This document shows positions 16,111 to 24,864 of a stretch of DNA of 64,000 nt, in pieces. A model generated the notes under the pieces. It did no database searches, was not told the origin of the DNA, and was given only the letters and a program-made list of their open reading frames with translations. Position 1 is the first letter of the stretch; the number at the start of each line of letters is the position of its first letter. The stretch is from CANJIV01 sp046330225 (GTDB lineage: Bacteria > Actinomycetota > Thermoleophilia > Solirubrobacterales > Solirubrobacteraceae), in NCBI GenBank assembly GCA_046330225.1, contig JAXLTD010000008.1, forward strand, positions 1 to 64,000, written 5' to 3'. Both the position numbers and the translations under genes were made by a program.

Positions 16111-16997
16111 CCGCGTGGACGGTGCTCGGGGTGCCGATCGACAGCGTCGGCCGGGCCGGTGGCACCGAGCACGGGCCCGCGGCGCTGCGCGCGACCGGCC
16201 TGCTGGATCGGCTCGGCGCCCGCGACGCCGGTGACCTCGACGTCCGCATTCGCGGCGAGGAGCGCGACCCCGTGACCGGCGTGGTGGGCTGGCCCGGGGT
16301 GCGCGACACGACGGTCGCCGTGCGCGCCGCCGTCCGGGACCTCGTGGCCGCCGGCGAGCGGCCGCTGCTGCTCGGCGGCTGTTGCGCGCTGCTGCCCGGC
16401 GCCCTCGGAGGGGTGCGCGACGCGATCGGGACGGCCGGCCTCGCCTACCTCGACGGGCACCTCGACCTCTACGACGGCCACACCTCGCCGACCGGCGAGG
16501 CGGCCGACATGCCGGTCTCGGTGATCCTCGGCGGTGGCCCGGACCCGTGGGGCGACGCGGCGGGCGGCGCGCCGCTCCTGGAGGCCGCCGACGTCGAGAT
16601 CCTCGGCTTCCGCGACCTCGAGCAGGCGCTCGCCGACGGCCACCCGCCGCCCGAGGCCTTCCCCGGCCTGCGGACGGTCGATGCCGCTGCGCTGCACGCT
16701 GGCGATCCGGGAGCAGCCGGCGTCGCGGCGGCGGCCCGGTTCGCCGCCGACGGCCGGCGGTTCTGGCTGCACCTCGACGTCGACATCCTCGACGAGGCCC
16801 AGATGCCGGCGACCGACTACCTGTTCGCGGGCGGCCTCGACTGGGACCAGCTCGCCGCGCTCATCGGCCCGCTCGGCGCCGCCCCCGGCCTGCTCGGCGC
16901 CAACGTCACGTGCTTCAACCCGGAGAAGGACCCCGTGGGCGAGTGGGGGCGCCGCCTGGCCGGGCTGCTGGCGGGCGCGCTCGCGCCCGCGGCGTGA
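16107..16997 (+). CDS. Arginase/agmatinase-family hydrolase
   Basis: The 296-residue protein has the ureohydrolase order. The first metal motif region, LLLGGCCALLPG, has Cys where arginases have the His of GGDH. Motif 2 is YLDGHLDLYDG (D-x-H-x-D) and motif 3 is LHLDVDILDEAQMP (DVD-x2-D). Four of the usual manganese ligands remain. Cys variants occur in an uncharacterised branch of the family, so activity on guanidino compounds is possible but not assured. It is coupled to the cupin upstream, and its stop lies two bases from that of the convergent dehydrogenase. Confidence 0.75.
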   Translation: MTAWTVLGVPIDSVGRAGGTEHGPAALRATGLLDRLGARDAGDLDVRIRGEERDPVTGVVGWPGVRDTTVAVRAAVRDLVAAGERPLLLGGCCALLPGALGGVRDAIGTAGLAYLDGHLDLYDGHTSPTGEAADMPVSVILGGGPDPWGDAAGGAPLLEAADVEILGFRDLEQALADGHPPPEAFPGLRTVDAAALHAGDPGAAGVAAAARFAADGRRFWLHLDVDILDEAQMPATDYLFAGGLDWDQLAALIGPLGAAPGLLGANVTCFNPEKDPVGEWGRRLAGLLAGALAPAA

Positions 16998-16999
16998 CC

Positions 17000-18511
17000 T
17001 CAGCTCTCGACGAAGTACTCGCCGCTGCCCTGGCCCGACGAGAACCAGCGGCTCGTCACGGTCTTCTTGCGCGTGAAGAAGTCCACCGCGTCCGGGCCGT
17101 GGGCGTGCAGGTCGCCGAGGAACGAGTCCTTCCAGCCCGAGAACGGGAAGAACGCCACCGGCGCGGCCACGCCGATGTTCACGCCGATCATGCCCGCCTC
17201 GATCTCGTGGCGGTAGCGGCGAACCGACGCCCCGGACTCGGTGAAGATCGACGTGCCGTTCCCGAAGCGCGAGCGGTTCACGATGTCGATGGCCTCGTCG
17301 AGCGTGGCGGCGTGGATCACCGTGAGCACCGGCCCGAAGACCTCCTCCTGGGCGATCGCCATGTCCGCGGTGACGCCGTCGAGGATCGTCGGCCCCACGT
17401 AGGCGCCATCCGGGCTGAGGCCGTCGCCGCCGACCTCGCGTCCGTCGACGACGATGCGCGCGCCGTCGGCCACGCCGCGGTCGATCCAGTCGCGAATGCG
17501 GTCGCGCGCGGCGCAGGAGACGACAGGTCCGACGTCCGTCCCGGCGTCGAGGCCGTCGCCGACCTTCAGGGCCTCGGTTGCCTCGATGAGGGGCGGCATG
17601 AGGCGGTCGTGCGCGGCGCCGACCGTGACGACCACGGAGCCCGCCATGCACCGCTGGCCCGCGGCGCCGAACGCCGAGCCGAGCAGGCCGGCCACCGTCT
17701 TGTCGATGACCGCGTCGGGCATGACGACCATGTGGTTCTTCGCCCCGCCGAGCGCCTGGACACGCTTGCCGGCCTTGGCCGACTGCTCGTAGACGATCTT
17801 CGCGACCGGCGCCGAGCCGACGAACGAGACCGCGTCGATCCCGGGGTGGGCGAGGATGCCCTCGACGATCTCGCGTCCGCCGTTCACGAGGTTGACCACG
17901 CCGTCGGGGAGGCCGAGCCCGTCGAGCACCTCGAAGGCGATCTGCTGGGTCAGCGGGACCTGCTCGGACGGCTTGAGGATGAAGGCGTTCCCGCAGGCGA
18001 TCGCGAACGGTAGGAACCAGAAGGGAACCATCGCCGGGAAGTTGAACGGGACGATCGCGGCGCAGACGCCGACGGGCTGGCGCACGGTCTCGGCGTCGAT
18101 GTTCCGTGAGACGTCCTCGAGGATTCGGCCCTGCATCGTCGTCGGGATCGCGCAGGCGGCCTCGACCATCTCGATCATCCGCGCGACCTCGGCGCGGGCG
18201 TCGCCGATCGTCTTGCCCATCTCGACGGTGACCGAGCGCGCCATGTCCTCGTGCCGGGCCGTGAGCTGCTCGCGCAGCGTGAACAGCCGCCGGGCCCGCT
18301 CGATCGTGCTGACCGCCCGCCACTCGGGCAGCGCGGCCCGCGCGGCGGCGACGGCTGCATCGAGATCGCTCGCCCCGGACAGCGGGACCCGGGCCAGCAC
18401 CTCTCCGGTCGCCGGGTTGGTGACGTCGAGCTCCTCGCCCGCGGTCGCGGGCGTCCAGCGGCCCCCGATGTAGTTGTCGAGCAGGCGGGTCGAAGCAGCG
18501 GTGGCGGACAT
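17000..18511 (-). CDS. mmsA: CoA-acylating methylmalonate-semialdehyde dehydrogenase
   Basis: The 503-residue protein is an ALDH of the MMSDH type, which converts methylmalonate or malonate semialdehyde to propionyl- or acetyl-CoA with NAD. Features are VPFNFPAMVPFWFLPFAIAC, the NAD-binding FVGSAPVAK, LGGAKNHMVV and catalytic Cys288 in GQRCMAGS. The end KTVTSRW is typical. ATG 18511 was chosen over 18586 because family members begin near LLDNYIGGRW. It acts in valine, myo-inositol or beta-alanine breakdown. IolA would be an equal name. Confidence 0.9.
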   Translation of the reverse strand: MSATAASTRLLDNYIGGRWTPATAGEELDVTNPATGEVLARVPLSGASDLDAAVAAARAALPEWRAVSTIERARRLFTLREQLTARHEDMARSVTVEMGKTIGDARAEVARMIEMVEAACAIPTTMQGRILEDVSRNIDAETVRQPVGVCAAIVPFNFPAMVPFWFLPFAIACGNAFILKPSEQVPLTQQIAFEVLDGLGLPDGVVNLVNGGREIVEGILAHPGIDAVSFVGSAPVAKIVYEQSAKAGKRVQALGGAKNHMVVMPDAVIDKTVAGLLGSAFGAAGQRCMAGSVVVTVGAAHDRLMPPLIEATEALKVGDGLDAGTDVGPVVSCAARDRIRDWIDRGVADGARIVVDGREVGGDGLSPDGAYVGPTILDGVTADMAIAQEEVFGPVLTVIHAATLDEAIDIVNRSRFGNGTSIFTESGASVRRYRHEIEAGMIGVNIGVAAPVAFFPFSGWKDSFLGDLHAHGPDAVDFFTRKKTVTSRWFSSGQGSGEYFVES

Positions 18512-18645
18512 GGGGAAGGGTCTCCTGGCGTCGGCGGGTCCGGGCCAGCCTAACGTCCGCGCGTCCGGTCGAGCGAACCGGCTCACCGCCTCCCGGGGCG
18601 CTGGTAGGTTCCCGCCACTTTCGTCCGCGGACCTGGGGGAGACGC

Positions 18646-21600
18646 ATGGGGATGGCGACGGCGCGGCTGCGCCTCAGCGCATGGATTGCGGCTGCTGCGG
18701 CGGCTGGGCTCACCGGCCTCGCGGCGCCGGGCCAGGCCGGGGCGGCTCCGGCATCGGTTCCGGCGCTGCCCCTCGGCGCGATGCCGGCCAGCCCGGCGGT
18801 CATCGCGGCGATGGGGCCGGGCGTGCCGGCGCCTGGAAGCGGCGTCTCGGTCGCCCGGAAGCCCCGCCTGCTCTACGGCCGTCCGGTCGATCGCCGGCCC
18901 GCGCTCGTGCCCGTGGCGCTCGCCGACCTGCCGATTCGCGCTGCCGGGCGCGGGACGGTCACGATCGCCGCCGCGCGCACGGTGTCGCCCGGCCGCGTCG
19001 CCTACGGCGTTCGGGTGCGGGTCACGGTCCGGCGCGGCTTGCGCATCCTCCGCGCCACAGGCCCCGGCTGGCGGTGCGCGGGCCGGGGGCGGGCCGCCGC
19101 GTGCGCGCTGCCGTCGGCGCTGCGCCGGGGGCGCACGCCGCAGGAGGTCACGGTCGTCCTTGCCGGCGACGCGCGGCTGCGCCGCGGAGCGCGCACGCTG
19201 GCCTCCCGGCTGACGTGGCGCCAGCGCGAGGCCGCGCCGATCGGCCGGAGCGGCGGGCCGCGGCTCGTGCGGCGCGGCCGGACCGCCACGACGCGGGTGC
19301 CGGTCGTTGGCCGCCTGCGCGCGGGCATCAGGCTCGGCGGGCCGCGGACCGTCCAGGTGGCGGCTGCCGGCGGCACCGTGCTCCCGCTCGGCGGCCGGCT
19401 CCTGGGCCTCGAGGGCCAGCGCGCCGACGTCCGCTGGGTGCAGCGCTGCGTCACCCGGGCGGACGCCCGGCGGCTCGCGACGTGCCGCAAGCGCATCGCG
19501 CCGCGCGTGCGCTGGCAGGGCGACCGCACCGCGCTGGCCGAGACGTCCACGCTCGCGGCAGCGGCAGTCACCCCGCGCCTGCGCCGCACCCAGCGGTTCG
19601 TCTTCTCGCTCGTGGCGCGCTCCGGTGGCGCGCGGTCGGTGTCCACGCTGGTGATGACCGCGGTGCCCGCCGGCGTGGCCCGCCTGGACCCGCGCTTGTC
19701 GAAGTCCCGGCTGCGCGGGCGGGTCGTCGGCCTGAACCAGCGCGGCTGGACGGGCGCGCGCGTAGGTCGCGCCGCCCGGATCGAAATCGGCAACGGTCGC
19801 CCCCGCACCGTCGGCGCCGGCACCGTCCGCCTTGCGCTCGCGGGCGCCGACCGCCGCCGGGTCCGCAGCGTGATCTGGTCGGTGGCGACGAACCTCAAGA
19901 CGCTCCGCCTGCGCCGCGTCGGCGGCTCGGGCCCGTCGCTGCGCCTGCGCGTGCCGGCGTCGGCCGCGGGCCGCACATGGCTCGTGTGGGCCACCGTCGG
20001 CCTCCGGAACGGGGAGTGGGTCCAGCGCATCGCGCTCCTGCGCGTGCGCCGGCCGGCCGGGCGCGCAGCGGCGCCGCCGGTCCGGACCGCCGAGACGCCT
20101 GGCGAGTGGATCTGCAACCTCGCCAAGCCCGGCGGTCTGACGTTCCGCATCCCCGGCGGCTGGAGCGTCGTGGCGAGCCGCAAGACCGCCCCGGACCAGC
20201 AGCGCTGCCAGGACCCGAACGCCAGCATCACGTTCGACGGCACGATCACCGGCCCCGCCTACCAGCTCGCGGTGACCGGTGCCACGATCACGCGCTCCGG
20301 CCTGGGCTTCAGCCGCGGGACGTTCACCGCGACGGCCTGGAAGGCGCTTGGCGCGGCCGGCGCCACCGTCCCGTTCACCGGGTCCGGCCTCGGCGCGGCG
20401 CTCAGCGCCGACGGCGTCTGGAGCGCGCCCGCCGGATCGTTCACCGCGGACGTCCCGCTGGCGGACCGGCTTCCCCTTCCGGCCGGGTGGTCGTGGAACG
20501 ACCCGACCTTCACGTTCAACGGCGCCGGGGGCTTCGACGTCCGCCAGTCCGCCGCTGGACCGCCCGAGGGCGGCGAGGCGCTCGTCGGCGGCCAGCTCGG
20601 CCGGACCGGCACGGCCAGCCTCGACGTCACCACGACGAGCCTCGTCCTCCTCAAGACCGCGACCGGCGACGAGGCGGCGATCTCGCCGGCAGGCAAGCTC
20701 TCCGTGAGTCCGTCCGCGATCACGGCGCGCGCCGCGGGATCCGTCGTGGAGCCGGGGCGGATCGACGTGGCCCGCAACCTCGGCCTGCGCCGCCTGACGG
20801 CCACGTGGACCGATGCGGGGATCAGCCTCGGGGGCGACACGGCGATCCAGTCGGGCGACACGGCCGTCGCGGCCACCGGCACGGGGACCTACCGGAGCCC
20901 TCGCGATTGGACCTTGAACCAGAAGGTCGCCGCCGAATGGAAGGTCGTCTCCGGGATCACGATCCCGTCGCTGTCCGGCGCGATCACGCGCAATGGTGAC
21001 GACGTGAGCATCTCGCTCGCCGGCCCGGCCAAGGGGTGGTCGCCCTCCGACCAGATCAAGGTCGACAAGCTCACCGCCGAGGTCACCAACCGCTGCCCGC
21101 CCGACGGCGCCGACGGCTGCAAGACGGACACGGCCCGCCTCGTCATGGGCGTCACGGGCGCGATCAAGGTCGGCGGCAAGCCCTTCGAGACGGCCGCCAA
21201 CATCGACCTCAAGACGCTGAAGTTCTCGCTGACCGCCGGCATCAGCCCCGACAACTGGGGGCCGAAGGAGCTCAACCTCCGCAAGGTCACGCTCAACCTC
21301 ACGAATACCGAGGGGTCCGGGACCTGCACGAAGTCGTCCGGCCACCGCGCCGGCGCGGCCGGCACGCGCGTCCCGCCGGGCGGAAGCTGGGGCGAGCGGG
21401 CCCGGGCCGCCGTCGACCGGCGCATCGAAGGCCGGCTTGCCGCCGACCAGGGGCTGCGCCTTGGCGTGCGCGCGGAGGGCAGCGTGCTCGGCCAGACGAT
21501 CAACGTCGTCGGCGAGGTCAGCTCGACCGGCTACTGCCTCTACGGCTATCCCGAAGGCACCCTGCTGCCGAAGGAGCTCAGCGCGACCGGGAAGGGCCGC

Positions 21601-23313
21601 CCGTCGATCACGAACGTCGCGCTGATCTACGCGAGCTTCGACGCCGACGTGACGCTCCAGCCGACGACGCCCAAGGGCACGCCGGCCACGGTGTCGGTCT
21701 CGAAGGGCGAGCTCACGCTGCGGGCCGACTTCACGCTTCCGGACGACTGGACGATCGCGAAGAAGCTGCCCGGCAAGGGGGAGATGTCGGCGACGCTCAG
21801 CAAGGGCGACGACGGCATCGGCTTCAAGGGCGTCGTCAGCTACAAGCTGACGAACCCGCTCTACATTGCCGGAACCGCGGCGAAGAACAACCTGACGCTC
21901 GACGCGGTCTCCCTGAAGATCGAGGCCGGCGGCGGGGTCGGTTTCTCGATCACCGGGGAGGCGAAGGGGGCCTACTCGACCGTTGCGGCGGGCGAGGTGC
22001 AGAAGTCGCGCACGCCGCTGAAGGTGGCGCTCGGCTTCAACTTCAAGGACCTCGGCGTGACGCTGACCGCCGGCGTGGACACCGCGGGCGGGCCCGTCAC
22101 CGACGCGTTCGGCGTGGAGGGGCTGCAGATCCGCACCTTGCAGGTGTCGGCGACGCTCTCGGCCGATCCCTCGTTCGGCGTGACCGCCGACATCACGCTG
22201 CCCGACCGCTGGACCAAGGACATCCGCATCAATCCAGGCACGCCGATCAACCTGACGTTCAACATCGCCCAGGCGTCGCCGTGCTTCAAGTTCGGGATCG
22301 GCGACGAGAAGGCGATCAATGGGACGTCGTCCTCGGCCACCCCGGCCCTCGACATTGCCGGCAAGGGCATCGTGGTCGCCGACGTCGCGAGCCTTTACAT
22401 CGCGCCGACCGGCTGCACGGTCGGCGACACCGAGCTCAAGGCCGGCTTCGGCTTGGCGCTGAAGGGCCGGATCGGCGACTATCCGGTCGAGCTGGCGGCG
22501 AACGTCCAGCTGCCCACCGGAAAGAACTTCGTCGGCGTCCCGAAGGGCTTCCGCATCGAGGCGAAGGTCCGCGCGAAGGAGTTCGCCCTCGGGCCGGTGA
22601 AGCTCGACCAGACGAGCCTCGACCTCCTCGCCGACAGCGACAAGCGCGAGTTCAGCCTGAAGATCAAGGGCGGCCTCAGCTTCCTGGACAGCCGGGCAAG
22701 CATCGACCTCACCGTCGCCGCGAACACGTCCGAGATCCTGATCAAGGGCAGCGGCGCCATCGACGCCCGCGTGGGCGGCGTCGGGCGGGTCGCTGGATCG
22801 GCTCTGATCGACACGAAGATCACCCGCTCGGGCTACAAGTTCAAGGTCGAGCGGTTCAACGTCGCCGCGGACATCTCATTCCGCGTCGAGGTTCCGATCG
22901 GGCGCTTCTTCGGGAGGGACTACAGCATCACGCTTGCCTCGGTCCGCATCATCGGCGCCCTGGATTACGACGGAACGGAGCTGCGCTTGTTCCGCGGCGA
23001 GTTCAGCTTCGGGCTGGACTTCGGGATCGTCGACCTGGGGGGCGGCGTCCGGTTCGCCTACCGGCGGCCGTCGTGCGATCAGCGAAGTGCCTACTTCGTC
23101 GGAGCGTTCGGCATTGCTTCCTGCATCGGGCGCAATGGGCAGCTCGACGCGAGCAAACGCCTGCCGGCCTTGATCGTCGTGCAGGTGTTCGGCTCGATCG
23201 GCAACCGCGTGTTCGGTCGCAGCGGCTTCGACCGGATCATCTACCAGGGCTTCATCGCGCACCGGGCGGGCGGTGCGGAACCGCTGATCGCGGCGGCGGG
23301 CGCCGCGGCGTAG
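18646..23313 (+). CDS. Giant exported beta-rich protein (1555 aa)
   Basis: ATG 18646 follows GGGGGAGACGC. Residues 1-35 form a signal peptide (hydrophobic Ala-rich core, cut near QAGAAPAS). The next 480 residues are very Arg/Ala-rich and strand-like. From about 490 many repeated beta units appear, each containing phrases such as LSVSPSAITA, ITIPSLSGAI, LSADPSFGVTADITLPDRW and LPTGKNFVGVP. Such regular beta-strands suggest a long beta-solenoid or stacked sheets at the cell surface. There is no LPxTG or C-terminal membrane anchor. It has no known family, and a similar style is seen in the 1049-aa protein at 37319. Confidence 0.8.
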   Translation: MGMATARLRLSAWIAAAAAAGLTGLAAPGQAGAAPASVPALPLGAMPASPAVIAAMGPGVPAPGSGVSVARKPRLLYGRPVDRRPALVPVALADLPIRAAGRGTVTIAAARTVSPGRVAYGVRVRVTVRRGLRILRATGPGWRCAGRGRAAACALPSALRRGRTPQEVTVVLAGDARLRRGARTLASRLTWRQREAAPIGRSGGPRLVRRGRTATTRVPVVGRLRAGIRLGGPRTVQVAAAGGTVLPLGGRLLGLEGQRADVRWVQRCVTRADARRLATCRKRIAPRVRWQGDRTALAETSTLAAAAVTPRLRRTQRFVFSLVARSGGARSVSTLVMTAVPAGVARLDPRLSKSRLRGRVVGLNQRGWTGARVGRAARIEIGNGRPRTVGAGTVRLALAGADRRRVRSVIWSVATNLKTLRLRRVGGSGPSLRLRVPASAAGRTWLVWATVGLRNGEWVQRIALLRVRRPAGRAAAPPVRTAETPGEWICNLAKPGGLTFRIPGGWSVVASRKTAPDQQRCQDPNASITFDGTITGPAYQLAVTGATITRSGLGFSRGTFTATAWKALGAAGATVPFTGSGLGAALSADGVWSAPAGSFTADVPLADRLPLPAGWSWNDPTFTFNGAGGFDVRQSAAGPPEGGEALVGGQLGRTGTASLDVTTTSLVLLKTATGDEAAISPAGKLSVSPSAITARAAGSVVEPGRIDVARNLGLRRLTATWTDAGISLGGDTAIQSGDTAVAATGTGTYRSPRDWTLNQKVAAEWKVVSGITIPSLSGAITRNGDDVSISLAGPAKGWSPSDQIKVDKLTAEVTNRCPPDGADGCKTDTARLVMGVTGAIKVGGKPFETAANIDLKTLKFSLTAGISPDNWGPKELNLRKVTLNLTNTEGSGTCTKSSGHRAGAAGTRVPPGGSWGERARAAVDRRIEGRLAADQGLRLGVRAEGSVLGQTINVVGEVSSTGYCLYGYPEGTLLPKELSATGKGRPSITNVALIYASFDADVTLQPTTPKGTPATVSVSKGELTLRADFTLPDDWTIAKKLPGKGEMSATLSKGDDGIGFKGVVSYKLTNPLYIAGTAAKNNLTLDAVSLKIEAGGGVGFSITGEAKGAYSTVAAGEVQKSRTPLKVALGFNFKDLGVTLTAGVDTAGGPVTDAFGVEGLQIRTLQVSATLSADPSFGVTADITLPDRWTKDIRINPGTPINLTFNIAQASPCFKFGIGDEKAINGTSSSATPALDIAGKGIVVADVASLYIAPTGCTVGDTELKAGFGLALKGRIGDYPVELAANVQLPTGKNFVGVPKGFRIEAKVRAKEFALGPVKLDQTSLDLLADSDKREFSLKIKGGLSFLDSRASIDLTVAANTSEILIKGSGAIDARVGGVGRVAGSALIDTKITRSGYKFKVERFNVAADISFRVEVPIGRFFGRDYSITLASVRIIGALDYDGTELRLFRGEFSFGLDFGIVDLGGGVRFAYRRPSCDQRSAYFVGAFGIASCIGRNGQLDASKRLPALIVVQVFGSIGNRVFGRSGFDRIIYQGFIAHRAGGAEPLIAAAGAAA

Positions 23314-23427
23314 GGCGAGCGCGGGCCGGCAGCGCTCGCCAACGGCGGTCCGCGGCGCCTTCCCGGCATCTGCCGGGCGGGCCTCGCTCGCACCGGCCTC
23401 TGGCGGCCGATCAGCCCGCCGGCCGCC

Positions 23428-24093
23428 TCAGCGTCCGCGCACGAAGTTCCACTGGAAGAGCAGCTCGATCCCGCCGAGCGAGTAGGCCTCGACGCGCGGA
23501 TCGTTGAGCCGCGTGAACGGGTACCAGAAGCTCACCCACGGCAGGCCCGACTGGAACGTGCCGGCGCCGCGCAGGACGCGAACCGGCAGCGTCCCGGGCC
23601 CGACGGCGGTGAGGGCGACGACGTCCGTGGCCACCACGCCGGTGCCGGTGTCGATCGTGCGCTCGACGCGGATGTTGGTGCGCAGGCGCGTGATCCGGTT
23701 GGCCCGCGGGCGGAAGACCGGGCCGAACTTGCGCGCCGTGCAGCAGGAGCCCAGCCGGCCCGGGCTCGAGTTGAGGATCGTCACGCGCAGCGGCGCCGGG
23801 TTGCGGCCGGAGCGCACGGCGATGCTGGTGATCCGGCCGTTCGCGGGCACGAGCGATCCGTCGGTGGCGAAGGCGTTGCCGAACGTCCCGAGGCTGCGCC
23901 AGGTGCAGGTCCGCTGGCCGCTGCGCTGGAGGACCACGCCGCCGCCGAGGACGTCCTGGACTGGCGCGGCCTCGCAGCCGAACCGCGTGTTGGGCGCAAA
24001 GCGCAGGCTGCTGCCGCGGCGCTCGGCGTCGGCGGTGGCGGGGAGCGCGAGCGTCGCCGCGGCGGCAGCGACGACCGTGAGGAGGCGGAGCAT
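23428..24093 (-). CDS. Exported hypothetical protein
   Basis: The protein has 221 residues from ATG 24093. It begins with a clean signal peptide (MLRLLTVVAAAAATLALPAT, cut near ADA). The mature part is beta-rich with four cysteines, including a CC pair in LGSCCTARKFGP, and ends WVSFWYPF and LLFQWNFVRGR. The frame is open upstream to 24321, but only the 24093 start gives a signal sequence. Family unknown; a small secreted or envelope protein. Confidence 0.7.
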   Translation of the reverse strand: MLRLLTVVAAAAATLALPATADAERRGSSLRFAPNTRFGCEAAPVQDVLGGGVVLQRSGQRTCTWRSLGTFGNAFATDGSLVPANGRITSIAVRSGRNPAPLRVTILNSSPGRLGSCCTARKFGPVFRPRANRITRLRTNIRVERTIDTGTGVVATDVVALTAVGPGTLPVRVLRGAGTFQSGLPWVSFWYPFTRLNDPRVEAYSLGGIELLFQWNFVRGR

Positions 24094-24208
24094 CCGCGGG
24101 ATCGTGGCGGTCCTTGCCGCGGGCGTCAAACGCCAACCGCGTGCCGTCGCGCCACGCCGCGAGCCGGTCGCGGCCCGGCCGAAGGCCGCAGTAGGGCAAG
24201 ATGGGGGG

Positions 24209-24847
24209 GTGTCCACGAATCCTTCCACCCGCAGCGTCAAGATCGCCGACGACGAACGAGGCGGGTGGTCCTCGGATCGCCCGCGGCGCGATGGCGCCCC
24301 GCCGCGCCCGCCGGACCTCACCGTTCGCTGCCGGATCCTGGCGCCTTCGGACCGCCTGCGCTACACCCCGGGCAGCCTCGTCCTGATCGTCTCGCCGTCG
24401 GCGGAGGCCCGCGAGGCGTTCGTCGACCGCGTGCTGGAGGACCGGTCGGCGCTCTTCTCGCTGGCGAAGGTTCGTGGCCTCCTGGCCGGCCGGGTGCCGG
24501 ACGGCGAGATCGAGGCCAAGGCGCATGAGCTGCTTGCCGCCGCGGTGCAGAAGCGGCTCGACGCCGGTGACTCCGTGGTGATCATCGCCGACGGGCTCGG
24601 CGCGGACGAGCGCGAGCCGCACCTCCGGGCCGCCGCCAAGCTGCGCCGCCCCCGCCACGTGATCCTGCTCGACACCGGCCGCGAGGGCATCGCCGACGAG
24701 GACCTCGAGGCGCTCAACGAGCTGCGCCGCCGCCTCGACGCCGGCGAGCTCGGCGAGGAGGGCGTCCAGACGGCGCTGCGGCTCGGCGGCCCGACGATCG
24801 CGGAGGCCAAGCGGCTCGTCTTCCGCCCGCCGCCCAAGGACGACTGA
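24209..24847 (+). CDS. Polynucleotide-kinase-like protein with degenerate P-loop
   Basis: This 212-residue protein opens at GTG 24209. After an unstructured basic start it has a P-loop-like strand, SLVLIVSPSAEAREAFVDRV, placed as in AAA/zeta-toxin/polynucleotide kinases (GxxGxGK[ST]). The glycines and the lysine are gone, so ATP binding in the usual way is unlikely. A second beta-strand, DSVVIIADGLGADERE, and a strand RPRHVILLDTGREG follow the kinase order. The acidic helix-rich end closes the domain. It probably is a non-catalytic relative. Confidence 0.55.
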   Translation: MSTNPSTRSVKIADDERGGWSSDRPRRDGAPPRPPDLTVRCRILAPSDRLRYTPGSLVLIVSPSAEAREAFVDRVLEDRSALFSLAKVRGLLAGRVPDGEIEAKAHELLAAAVQKRLDAGDSVVIIADGLGADEREPHLRAAAKLRRPRHVILLDTGREGIADEDLEALNELRRRLDAGELGEEGVQTALRLGGPTIAEAKRLVFRPPPKDD

Positions 24848-24864
24848 GTCCTCGCCGCCGGGCT

